Origin: Hamiltosporidium magnivora | Taxonomy: Eukaryota > Microsporidia > Dubosqiidae | DNA length: 12,125 nt | NCBI GenBank assembly: GCA_004325065.1 | Contig: PITI01000459.1 | Location: forward strand, 1-12,125 | Direction: 5' to 3' | Position numbers and translations under genes: made by a program | Notes under the pieces: generated by a model | Databases searched by the model: none | The model's input: the letters and a program-made list of their open reading frames with translations, nothing else | Told to the model about the DNA's origin: nothing | Shown here: in pieces, positions 1 through 10,289 of the stretch | Position numbering within the stretch: the stretch's first letter is position 1 | How the letters are laid out: each line of letters opens with the position of its first letter

Positions 1-613
1 TTTCTCTAGCATATTTCAATATACTTACATGTCCAGCATGGAAAAGATCAAAAGTCCCTGATATGTATATTACACGCTTATTTTCTTCGTTTTGTGGGCC
101 TATTTGTGATATAAATTTGCGACATTCTTCATTTTCCAAAATCTCTTTGTCGATTTCCGCAAAATAATCATTTTCTTGTAATATCGACGAGTTTCTCAAA
201 ATAATTCTTTTAATTAGATTCGTTGTTGAAAACCCACATACTCTTTTAAATTCTTTATACATTAATCTCTCCTTTGCAACTTGATAACAATCCACTCCAT
301 TCCAACAAACCACTGGATCGTTTCCATGTGCGACGAAATCAAATAATTTATTCACATGTTTTCCATTTTCATCCTCCATCATTTCTTTTACCGAAAAACG
401 ACTATTTATAGTCTTATCGATATATTTACATCCTTCTAACATTGTATATCTTTCATCATCATTTAATATAGGTTTTCTTTTGTGAATTTCTATGATATCA
501 CTTGGTCTCAAACCTGCTGTTAAATAATCCCCAAGCAATTTTGCCATTAAAAATGCAAATACATGACCAGGATGATACAAATCAAAACAACCTTCAATCC
601 ATATTCTAACCAT
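1..613 (-). CDS. Ethanolamine-phosphate cytidylyltransferase (CTP:phosphoethanolamine cytidylyltransferase), N-terminal part, gene runs off left edge
   Basis: The enzyme makes CDP-ethanolamine from CTP and phosphoethanolamine, the rate-controlling step of the Kennedy pathway to phosphatidylethanolamine. Reading back from the ATG at 613-611, 204 codons stay open to the window edge. The protein starts MVRIWIEGCFDLYHPGH, a nucleotidyltransferase fold with its HxGH motif at residues 14-17. Further family blocks follow: a DDERYTML segment (about 52-59), HGND at 96-99, and RVCGFSTTNLIKRI at 124-137, the counterpart of the R-T-x-G-x-S-T-T block. A second domain then begins, SGTFDLFHAGH at 185-195, with HxGH at 192-195. 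Two tandem cytidylyltransferase domains distinguish this family (human PCYT2, yeast Ect1) from the single-domain choline enzyme. The family is usually around 320-420 residues, so roughly half is missing here through the window edge, not through mutation. No intron is visible. The start is chosen because the homologous block begins at residue 2-3. Identification is firm. Confidence 0.93.
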   Translation of the reverse strand, partial: MVRIWIEGCFDLYHPGHVFAFLMAKLLGDYLTAGLRPSDIIEIHKRKPILNDDERYTMLEGCKYIDKTINSRFSVKEMMEDENGKHVNKLFDFVAHGNDPVVCWNGVDCYQVAKERLMYKEFKRVCGFSTTNLIKRIILRNSSILQENDYFAEIDKEILENEECRKFISQIGPQNEENKRVIYISGTFDLFHAGHVSILKYARE

Positions 614-641
614 TATGGTGTAGGAGTGTGAATTATATATA
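614..641 (-). promoter_or_regulatory. Possible core promoter of the cytidylyltransferase gene: TATA-like run and C-rich patch
   Basis: On the coding (minus) strand an alternating TATATATA run (634-641) lies 21-28 bases before the ATG. It is followed by a C-rich patch, CACTCCTACACC (617-628), that stands out in AT-rich surroundings. Microsporidian genes often carry C-rich (CCC-like) motifs and AT-rich boxes this close to the start codon. The run is seen in the sequence; a promoter role is inferred, and TA runs are common in this DNA. Confidence 0.35.
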
Positions 642-3600
642 TTTTCATTAATTTCATTTAAATTAAATTAAAGTAATATATAAATAGTTTTGTATTTTTT
701 ATCATCGATTCTTTTTCGAAAATAGATTAAGTTATTGATAAAAATATGGATTTATAGGAATAAAAAAATATGGATTTGGAGTCTGATATGTTGGCTTTAA
801 TAAATTAATGTCTTTAAATTTTGCTAGATTTTAGAATTCCATGATTTACATGCTTAACATCATATTTCTCTTAATTTGATATTTTTATTAGTCCTTTATG
901 TTTTTACAGCCAAAGTTCTGGATTCTTTTAAAATATTCTGATTAATCTTTGGTCGCTAAATATAAGTAAATATATTTTATTCAGATATTTTCTGCAAAAT
1001 TTTAAAGGTTAATCATAATTAAATTAATAAAATCTAAAAATTGATGTGACCACATAAATTTAATTTGTAATCAGCTTTGATGGAAATGTTTGCACAAACC
1101 AAAAATATAAATATATTTAATTCAATCATCGAATTTTTAATCATTTTCTATACGATTTTCATGATAATACTGATTTTTAAATGTATTTTAACTTTAAATT
1201 TTTAATATTTTATGTAAAAGGGATAAATTTATATGTTTTAGCCAAGGTCAAATAAAAATTTTGCAACTATTTTACTCCCTACGATTTCTTAATTTTTCCG
1301 ATTTTGCATTTGAAGTCAGCTATTTGAACAAAACCAAGTCAAAAGTAATAAAAATTTATAAAATTTTACTCTTCTTTTTTTAATGGTATCTTATGCTCGT
1401 GATTGTAATGTAACAAGAAATTGGTTGTCTTAAACTTAAATATTTTTGGTGTTCTAACTCTCTAAATTTTAACCAAATGGTCTTTTTTTACACATCAACA
1501 AGAAAATTATTGATTTGGCTAATTTTCTGAATATATATAAGTAATATATTGCAATATTGTGAATTATATGAAAACTTTACTATATATGATATGAAATTCG
1601 GTAGAATTACCATAACTAATTATCCCGATTATTATGAGAATATAATAAGAAAATTATATATACAGCTGCACTTATATTGTATTACTTAGGGTTTAGCAAA
1701 AAACAAACTTTTACTGGTTTTAAAGTAGTTTTTAGTCTATATGTGTCATATAAATATAAATTATATGCATCACGGCTTTATGTCTCAGTTTACATAAGTT
1801 TCATCGATATCACGGTTTTTATTTAATAAAGGTTATATCAGGAATTTACTAAAATCAATAATAATAGGTCATTTAGATCGGAATTAATTTTAAATATAAA
1901 ATAGAATGTCGATCTAATTCGAATTGTTATTAAGCCATTGAAACAAGCAGAATATATAAGTTTTATTGCATAGGAATTGGGCATCAAACCAGGCAATTAA
2001 AGCATTTAACTTAATTATACACAAGCTTATAAAAATATTTGATTCTAGTATGCCAAAATTAATTTCAAGTGTATAAAAATTTGCAATTCTTTAAAACTTA
2101 TGTTTTTTTTTGCAAAACTCGGCAGTGATGTTTAATTTATTCTTTACGACTAAACTATTCGAAGAGAAACTTACACTTTAAAATCGAGTGTATAAGCTTA
2201 TGATATTATGGTTTCGTTTCCGCGTTCCTGCATCATTAAATAAATAAGTATTGCCTTTTGGAACGGTTCAGAACCAAGGCCTCTATAATTATTTTTTTTA
2301 AAAAAAACTCGATTAATTCTATGAGTAAGACATGTTTTAACTTGGTGATTGTTAGTCTTTTGAAATTTATAAATTTCTGAAAAATCGAAAATACACTGTG
2401 TCATTATTCTAGACTATAGTAATATATAAGAAGGATTCTTATTTTCTACTTCAATATAGTTTTTATATTCTATTTATGAATTCTAAAATAAATATTTGTA
2501 TAAGCGCCGTCTTTTGATTCCCGATATATTCTTACTGATATTCTATGCGATAATAGAAGTTTGATAATATCATTATATCAGTTATTGTGTTCGCGCGCGT
2601 AAATAATTTTTGATTGTAGTAAAAACCTGAGATTAGTTTCTTAGGTTGGGTTTAGCTTAAATTCTTTTGTGATAGTATATTTTCAAGCTTTTTATAATAC
2701 TCAAGTGTTTTATAACATTTTAATATTGCCTAAAATACACTATTTATTCACAATTTTACTTTATTATTCTTCTAACCAATGTTAAGTAAAAGGGAATAAT
2801 TTCTTTGTAATTAACATCATTTTTACTCGTTCTTTGTGGAAAATAAAATAAATCCATAAAAAATGAAGAATATGTGGTAATAGGATATAATTCTGAAACT
2901 AAAGGTTTTGTTTTATGTTTCTTTAAACTTTCAAATGAACACATCCTAAAGGATTAATTATTATTTTGAAAGAAATAAGATTATTTTTATCGATTATTTT
3001 GCCTAAGAATTCCTCACAATCCAACTTTAAATAAAATTTTCATACAATTGTTTGATTGATAATATTTCTTTACGAATTGGTTTTATGTTTTATATTCACT
3101 CATTCGAAACTATTGTGACCTTAAAAAAGGCCATGATATTTTTATTTTTCAAAAACAATGTATTTGATATAAAGTTTCCGTTTAAAGCTTAATTATAGTC
3201 CTGAGAAGCTTTACAATTTTAAGTGGGGAACAAATAAAAATACACGCTCATATTTAATGACATCAAAAGAAGATTTCTTGAATTCGCAAACACTTAAATT
3301 ATTGTAAACACGTTTCATTACTTACATATGAATATATTTTGGAACTTTGTTTAAGATTTTACGTATTATGTGTGGATTCTAAAAAAAAGTGTTATTAGCA
3401 AACAGCCATTCATTCCGAAGTGTTATGAAAAGGCGGCAATACTTTTCAGACTAATATTATATTTCTATCAATATCCGATTTTGAATTGAACCATATTTCA
3501 TGAAATTGTTTAAATTTTACACTCTATAATTATTTCTTTATATTTCTAAATGTGCTTTGTTATGTATTTGTATTTTTTCTATCATTTTAAACTTTTAAGA

Positions 3601-6600
3601 ATTTTTTTTTTACATTTGAAAGGCTTCTGATTTATTTGCTTAATATTCTCTTCGGATACAATCTCAATAGGCAATATGCATTAAAAATAAATTTAACACT
3701 AGTGTAAAATCTTCAAGCTTTAGATTAATTCAAATTAGTATTATATTTGCTTTGATTCATGCCATTAAGCCGTCCAAACTATGTTTATATAACAGAAAAC
3801 CAAGTAAGAGCTTAAATTCTAATATGAAAGTTTTACTGATCCTGTTGTGCTATACCAAATCAAAAATGAAATAATTAGCAAATCATATCTTCCTATCAGT
3901 TTCATGCGCCTTTTGTTCAATTTTTTTTACTGTCTGACCCACACATTCAAATGGCTATTAAATCTTTGTAGGACTAAACATTGTGCATATCTCTGATTTT
4001 AAGATAGAGGAAGACTTTTTAAGCGAGAATTTTTTATTCTAGCGTTAACTCGATTGTTTTGAGCAAAAGAATCAAACTTATAGAATGGAAACTCCATGAG
4101 TCTCTGATTCGTTTTTTTTACAAATTAAGGTTTAAGAAAGGCTTTTTAAAGGCGTAAATCACATCAAATCAACCTTTTATATTAATTCTGGCCGTCTTAG
4201 TTGATTCAATACAACATTTCAGCTCAAGAATGTCGAAATTTACTTTGATTTTATTATAAAGATTGCCTAGATTGTCGCAAAGACATGAATCTCGCTAAAT
4301 TGATTCCAGCTCTGAAATACTTTCTTGTAATTTCTAGTTTTTCTGTCCGATAAATCAATTATTTAGTTAGCTACAACATCAAAAAGAGTTTGTTGATTGA
4401 TTATATTTTTGTAAGCAAACCAACATGCAAAACCTGGTTTTATCAAATGTGCACTTCCCAAAGACAAACGTATTATGGAGTAAAAAAAAATTTGCGCCTT
4501 TTTTTTACGATCTCTTTTTTTGTGGATTATTTAAAATCGATTAAGTTAATAACCATGTTATTTATTTTCATTTGCAGAAGAACATAAAGATTTTTTGAAA
4601 CATGTTTACTACCAATTCATTTATATATTAGTATGAAATTTAAAAAATTAAAAAAAATAATGGCTTTTTTAGATAATTATAAATTCAAGGTATTCCGTAT
4701 TTGTTGATGCTCGTTAATCAGATGTTCCTCAAATTTTAAATCTATTAGAGTTTTGAAAAAAAAATAAGCGAAAAGAGGAAGGGACCGCTAGGGAACGTTG
4801 ACAGACCCGTGAAAGATGCTTAGTGGTATAAATATTACAAAATCGGAGTTTTTTAAAGGGAAAAACATTAAATAGATAGAAAGAATAGATTATAATCAAA
4901 AACAAAGATATAGGTTGATTAAAAGGTGAAAATCACGTGTAGGCATAGTTATATATAGTTCAAAATCATGATATTCCGAGCTCGATTAGTTTCGCCCGAG
5001 ATTTTTTCTTTCGATTTTTATACTATATGAATTCATCGTTATGAGCCTTGCAAACTTTTAAATTATTTTTAATTTTATATAGGTATTTCTTTTCTTAAAA
5101 TAAATTTTGAAATAATTAAAAAAAATATTATATCGTTTTGGCTTTGGTTTTACATCAAGTTATTCTTTTGTAATCCGAAATTTTTTGGTGGTAAATTTTT
5201 GAAAACTCATTTACTTTAAACCTTTGGCTGATGATTTCTACATATGTATTAATAGAATTTTTAAAAAATTAAGTAATTTGTAACCGAATAACAATTTTCA
5301 GATAAAATCAATGACACCAGCTATCAAGTTTTAATTTCTATGAATAATACTAAATGTATATGAAATTTAACCATATTTTATAAGTTCTTGATATAAATGT
5401 ACAAAAAAAAATGATGGTGTCTCATTATCAAGCATATTTTAGAAAAACTATAAATTTCCATCTGATTAGTGATTTGTACAAATATAAAATATTCTTGTCT
5501 TTTACAAAAGTAGACATATATTTTTAAAAACCACATTAAAACACTAAATACCTTAAGAATTGCATATATAGGCAGATTTTTGTATATTCATGTGCAAAAG
5601 TTTATTCTGAAAAAATTTGCTTCAAATTGTTTTGATTTTATACAAAACTTCGATAATTGCATGTTTTTTTCGGAATTTTGTAATAAAACTATGTTATCTT
5701 AACGGATTCATAAAAATCTCCGATATCATTCAAATTTAAGTTTTTTAGCAATAATTCGCGGAAAATAAACTCAAAATAGTGACTTTTTCGAGTTTCATCT
5801 TTATTTAAATAGATTTTGGCTTAATGAATTTCCCGGTATTCATAAATCTCCCAAACGATAAAATAAACTGCAGAATTTCAAATATTTAGAAAGTTTTTCT
5901 ATTCTCATGTTGATGCAGAAACAATTATATTTAGAATTTGAAAAATATTGTGTTATTCGCATTCCTTTGAAAACATTTTTCGACTTTAATCTACTGATTA
6001 GTATGCATCAACTTAAATATAATTGTAGTTATAAGAATAAAAAGAATTAAAAAACAATTTTACATTTTTCTTGTATACTTAGAATAAGTAGAGTTGTATT
6101 TCATACTTTGTCTATATTTTTTTTATTATATTCATATTGAAGACCTTTCCAAAGTTTCACTTATATCAACCACCCGCTTTTGGTAGCCTTTCAACATCCA
6201 TGATACTTTCGTGCTTCATTTATAAATTTAGACAATTGGGCTAGCTTTTAATTGGGGAGTAAAATATGATAGCTGTGATAAACCACTTTTATTTTAAGAA
6301 ATGTTATTAGTTTTGTTAATTTCAATGGTTCTGCACATATTTTAAGTTAAGATCGATAAAAAAACAGTATTTAGAACTAAAATAAGATTTTAAATTGCAA
6401 ATATCGAAATTTGTATCTCTTGAGTTTGGATAAAACATTCATGATTATGTTCTCTAATAAGAAGAATGTCGACCATTACTGCTTTTTGTTAAATTCATCC
6501 TTCTAACTTTATTTAAATATTTTTCATATTTTATGTAAATTAATTCGACATTACTTTATTTCATATCATGAATTATATGTATTTATTTAATTTAGAAGCG

Positions 6601-7729
6601 TTCTTGGTTCACTTTTGAAATCTTTCGAAAGATATCTATCTAGAGTTATATTTCGGCTTGGAAACTGCTATGTTAATTATTCTAGAAATTAGGTTCATAG
6701 TCAAACAACTAGAATAAGTTTTTATTCTATGTAAAAAATTTGAAATAAAGCTTTAAAAAAGAATAGTTTGGTTTGTAAAATAGCTAATTCAGAATTTTAT
6801 AGGTAATGAAACATATTTAAAACTATATTTTTCCCCATTCATCCAAAAGGAGATGAAACCGAATCAAATAATATTATGGATTACAATTTCTAAGAAACTC
6901 CTATCGTTGAGCATTGCGTGTGCTCATTTAATCAATTTTATAAAAGATTTGTAATTGTAAATAGTTGATGAAATATGGCGTTTTTTTCTCCTTTGATAAA
7001 GAAACTCCCTAATTACATATTTTTGGGTTCAAATAGTTGATTCGGTAAATTTCAAAAAATTTTATGCCTCTATAAGCAAATAACCTATTATAAATCTGCT
7101 AAATTTCCGAGGCTTGTGTTTTAACGCACGAAAATGATCTAGAAATATATATTTGGGTTTTTGGGAAAAATAAGTAACATAAACGCATATGCTTGCTACA
7201 AGTTTTTGGAAAAAATCAATAAAAAATAATCCTGCTTTTAAATATAAAATTAAGATATGAGAATTTAAACTTTTATTGTTTGAATACACTTAAAAAATAA
7301 ATTAGAATTTTGATCTAAACTGAAATATACAACATGGGTTCAAAATTCGAAGATTTCTGATTAATATTCTAGGATTTGAAATTATTCTTTCTTTGGAAAT
7401 CTAAAAAACATTCTATTTTAATTTTTAATATATTTAGAAATATTCTAACTTTAAATTATATATTAAATTTTTACTCTAAGTTTCAAACATGTTGTCTAAG
7501 TTTCTATGAGATATTTAAAGAAATACATGATTATATTAAAAAATTGATTTTAGTAAAATCGAATATAATCTTTTTAAAATTTAATTTTTAGAATTCTAAA
7601 CGTTTTTCTAGCAATTATAATGCACAACAAATATTAGTTTTTGAATTTTTAAGAACAAATAATATTTTTCGTGCTACAATAAGTCCTTCTGTAATTCCAA
7701 AGATAATAGTTAAATTATAAATCTGAAAC
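642..7729. other. Long AT-rich intergenic region without a supported gene
   Basis: About 7 kb separates two divergently oriented genes. All six frames are broken by frequent stops. The longer open stretches (for example 2198-2404 and 2756-2944 on the minus strand, both ATG-initiated, 68 and 62 codons) are no longer than expected by chance at this base composition and match no family I recognise. I found no tRNA-like cloverleaf, no rRNA segment, no long terminal repeat and no clear tandem array. Local exceptions to the AT-rich background are a GC-rich island at about 4776-4830 (listed separately), an 8-base CG run at 2592-2599, an imperfect hairpin at 2253-2280 (GCC...GGC arms, with an inner GGTTC/GAACC), and a mildly GC-richer patch at 6165-6260. 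The region may be decayed mobile-element DNA or true spacer. Confidence 0.7.
4776..4830 (+). other. GC-rich island in AT-rich spacer, possible small structured RNA
   Basis: This is the clearest GC-rich island inside the 7-kb AT-rich spacer. It begins after a run of A residues. CCGCTA (4785-4790) can pair with TAGTGG (4821-4826) through five Watson-Crick pairs and one G-U pair. The interior can form a smaller GGG/CCC hairpin (4791-4793 with 4806-4808). No box of U6, RNase P, SRP or tRNA was recognised, and the end resembles the GAGTGG end of U3 only superficially. A fossil of a mobile element is an equally good explanation. The strand is a guess. Confidence 0.25.
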
Positions 7730-7737
7730 TATAAATA
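7730..7737 (+). promoter_or_regulatory. TATA-like box of the pantothenate kinase family gene
   Basis: TATAAATA ends 19 bases before the ATG at 7757, in a position where microsporidian genes with very short leaders carry AT-rich promoter boxes. No CCC motif lies between it and the ATG; the only C-containing stretch is ACACG at 7741-7745. The match is exact, but AT-rich DNA yields such strings often. Confidence 0.4.
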
Positions 7738-7756
7738 CAAACACGATTTTAAGCTT

Positions 7757-8731
7757 ATGGAAAAAAGAAAAATACCTATTTCGAGTAAATATATTAATTC
7801 TTCGGGTATAAATAATTTTAAAAATGCAATAGGTATAGATATCGGAGTAAATATTATTAAAATTGCTTTTTTATCAATCGAAAGTAATAATTTGTATTTC
7901 GAATTGATATCTTTTAAATCTAAGAACCTGGATCTTTTGAATCAAATGCTGATGCTTGAAAATAAAGATGTTAAAATCTACTTGACAGTAGGAAATTTTC
8001 ACAAATACATTGAAAAATTAAAACTTGACACAAAAAATATTGTTATCGTTGCTAAAATAAAAGCTATCTACAAAGGATTGGAGTGTTTGCTTGAAAATAA
8101 CATTGGGAATTTTTTTCTATATGAAAAAAATAAGAAAAAAACAGTAAAAACAAAAAGACCATGTCTTGTGATTTATATAGGTACTGGTGTATCAATAATT
8201 AAAACAGATGTGGATGGATATACCAATATAGCAAGTCTTCCGATAGGCGGAGCTACCTTTTTCGGTCTTGCAAAGTTGTTCATTAAAGATGTAGAATTTA
8301 AAGAAATCTTTGAATTATTAGAAAGAGGCAAGAATGAAAATGTAGATTTAGGATTTTCTGATGTTTTTTCAAACCAAGATAATTTAAAAGAAACAGAACT
8401 TGATAATAGTATTTTGATATCACTAGGTAAATTATCAGTTGATCAAAAATCTGATTTCAGAAATGACGATATTTTATCATCGATATTGCATATGATTCTT
8501 AATAATATAATATATATATGCTTAAATGAATATGAAAGAACAAATTCAAGTTCCCTGGTTTTTACTGGCTATTTTTGCACAGAAGATTGTATAATTAAGA
8601 AAATATCAGAAATTACTAACAAATTAAGCAATCAAAAAGTTAATCCTATATTTATAAGTAATTCTGGATTTATATCTTCCATAGGTGCAATTATCTCGGG
8701 AATAAACGGCTATAACGAGAGAAATAAATAA
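7757..8731 (+). CDS. Type II (Fumble family) pantothenate kinase-like protein, possibly catalytically impaired
   Basis: The family phosphorylates pantothenate with ATP in the first step of coenzyme A synthesis, in the cytosol. The protein has 324 residues and is intronless. It shows the ASKHA/acetate-kinase-type fold motifs of eukaryotic PanKs: IGIDIGVNIIKI (25-36, the DIGGT phosphate loop), KGLECLL (106-112, like VKGLLYI), IGTGVSII (141-148, like IGSGVSIL), PIGGATFFGL (162-171, like SLGGGTFLGL), NNIIYICLNEY (249-259, like NNIG...MC..NE), FTGYF (269-273, like VGNFL) and GFISSIGAIISG (304-315, like GYFGAVGALLG). Length and motif order match the PanK core domain. Important residues differ: the phosphate loop reads GVN instead of GGT, the TGGG loop reads TVGN (77-80), the site of the catalytic Glu (E138 of PANK3) falls on I85 with E86 next to it, and the site of R207 is N157. 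Family assignment is strong; kinase activity is uncertain. The start is the only upstream ATG that fits the homologous region. Confidence 0.9.
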   Translation: MEKRKIPISSKYINSSGINNFKNAIGIDIGVNIIKIAFLSIESNNLYFELISFKSKNLDLLNQMLMLENKDVKIYLTVGNFHKYIEKLKLDTKNIVIVAKIKAIYKGLECLLENNIGNFFLYEKNKKKTVKTKRPCLVIYIGTGVSIIKTDVDGYTNIASLPIGGATFFGLAKLFIKDVEFKEIFELLERGKNENVDLGFSDVFSNQDNLKETELDNSILISLGKLSVDQKSDFRNDDILSSILHMILNNIIYICLNEYERTNSSSLVFTGYFCTEDCIIKKISEITNKLSNQKVNPIFISNSGFISSIGAIISGINGYNERNK

Positions 8732-8732
8732 A
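8723..8732 (+). terminator. Polyadenylation signals overlapping the stop codon of the pantothenate kinase-like gene
   Basis: Two overlapping AATAAA hexamers (8723-8728 and 8727-8732) cover the last two sense codons and the TAA stop at 8729-8731. Microsporidian genes are known to place polyadenylation signals at or inside the stop region. The hexamers are seen directly; their use is inferred. Confidence 0.5.
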
Positions 8733-10276
8733 TTACATTAAAACGTAATATTTTGTCTAATTGTTAAATTGTTTATATAATTATATCTTTATTGCCTACA
8801 TATTTTCAAAATTGATTTTTATTTGATTAAAAATAATTTATTTTCTCACAAAAGTTAATTCAATATATTTATATCATTGTTTTAAATATACTCGTAAAAT
8901 AATATTGGTAATGAAAATAAACCTCGTTATGCTTCACTGATTTTACTAAAGCTCGATCTTCGTTTATCTTAAGCCAGCTTTTCGTCGAAGATAAGTTTTT
9001 TTGATTGGCTGTTCCTTATTTGTGATTACAAAACTTTTTAAATTTTTTGTAGGAGGAAGATATGTTGAATAAAAAATATTCCTCACATTTAAATAAAAGC
9101 TTGTAGCTAGCCATGCGGAATTTTAATTTAATATTCATTCATATTGCTCAATTAGAAACTATTTAAATATCTTCATGAAAAAATCAATGTTATATCATGA
9201 GATTGATACTTCATAATAATATAAAATAAATTGAATGATCCAGATATTTTAACTGAGGTAAAAAATTATAAGGGAACAAGAGCAAATTTGCTTATTAAAC
9301 ATTTTAATAGCTAAATACGACGAAAGTATATTTAAAAATTTAGAAAGTATTCTTCATAATTTGGAGATACTAAAATTTTGGTTAGAAATGTAGTGATTGA
9401 ATTCAATAGATATAATTCCATATTGCATATATATTGCTCAAATATAAAAATTTTCTGTGGCATGTTTTGCTGCATATATTAAATCTCGGATCTTCTTAAA
9501 CATTTTGCATTTCATTCCACAAAGATTCCACAAATTAATCTAAAATAGTAAAATACCATGAAAATATAATTAGAAGCAGATATAACAAATACTGAACGCA
9601 ATATTTATTCTTAAATGAAAAAATCACTATATTGCTCATAAAATTAGGTATAACTTCTCGAATTTATTTTATTAATTCAAATCAAGAAATAGAAAAAAAC
9701 TAAAAATTTTGCAAATAAAGTGTTCTACTAATATATTTGTCTTATGATTATTAAGAATTCAGCTCTAAAAAACAAAGTATTTGGAAAACAGTAGATTGAT
9801 TCTTTGGTTATTCCCAAAAATAAATTTCAAAATTTATACTTTTTAAAATTAAATCATCAAATTCGCAAAATATTTTAAACTGTATTAATCTTGCCGAGAG
9901 TATTAGTGTGTCTCGAAATACTTTTAGAAAGCTAAAACACAGCCAAAGATTAAATATATTATACAATACTTTACAATTAAAAAAAGAAGTATGTAAAGTA
10001 AAGTACAATATTAAAAGATTTGGTTTGTTACAAAAATTTAAATTGAGGCATAAATTACAAACACACAAGAATAAAGCAACGAAGATTAATATAACTTGCC
10101 ATAAATCTTAAACAAAAGAAATCGTTTATATAATTCTAATAAAACTCTGTAAATATTTTTTTTAATCAATTATACCAATGATTTGCAATCTAAGAATAAT
10201 ATATTACAGGTGTATTGATAGAAATGAATCCCTTTAATTTATTTTGCTACATCTCTTTTTTTGAGATTAAAATAAT
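8733..10276. other. AT-rich intergenic stretch with a hairpin and one unusually long open frame
   Basis: No gene is supported here. Two items stand out. An inverted repeat TTATCTT (8964-8970) / AAGATAA (8988-8994) with a 17-base loop is followed by G and a run of T (8996-9002), resembling a hairpin-plus-T-run. A plus-strand frame is open from 9824 to 10111 (about 95 codons and a stop) but has no ATG at all, and its antisense is also largely open (9808-10068). The predicted peptide is Lys- and Asn-rich and matches nothing I recognise, so I do not call it a gene. Confidence 0.5.
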
Positions 10277-10289
10277 AATTAGTAGCTTT
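10277..10289. repeat. Left copy of candidate target-site duplication
   Basis: AATTAGTAGCTTT here matches AATTAGTAACTTT at 10528-10540 in 12 of 13 positions. The two copies lie exactly at the edges of the GC-rich SINE-like block, as expected for a duplication made during retrotransposon insertion. Confidence 0.55.

Noticed and set aside
2253..2280. Inverted repeat containing GGTTC/GAACC that resembles a tRNA T-arm
   Set aside because: The loop is too small for a T-loop and there is no cloverleaf, anticodon arm or acceptor stem around it.
2198..2404. 68-codon minus-strand frame with true ATG
   Set aside because: Length is within chance expectation for this composition, there is no recognised domain, and no promoter motif precedes it; kept only as a note.
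4390..4587. 65-codon plus-strand open frame
   Set aside because: It starts with TTG, is rich in homopolymer-derived Lys and Phe, and has no recognisable motif.
6165..6260. GC-richer patch with a short minus-strand open stretch (about 27 codons) that reads like protein
   Set aside because: Too short, stops on both sides, no known motif; probably chance or an unreadable fossil.
7062..7289. 75-codon minus-strand open frame
   Set aside because: It starts with GTG, has no ATG in the frame after that, and is low in information; a chance frame.
7376..7591. 71-codon plus-strand open frame upstream of the PanK-like gene
   Set aside because: It begins with TTG rather than ATG, is dominated by Phe, Ile, Leu, Lys and Asn as expected from AT-rich DNA, and matches no family.
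9808..10068. 86-codon minus-strand open frame
   Set aside because: Begins with TTG and lies antisense to another open frame; Cys/Phe/Leu-rich composition mirrors the Lys/Asn-rich opposite strand.
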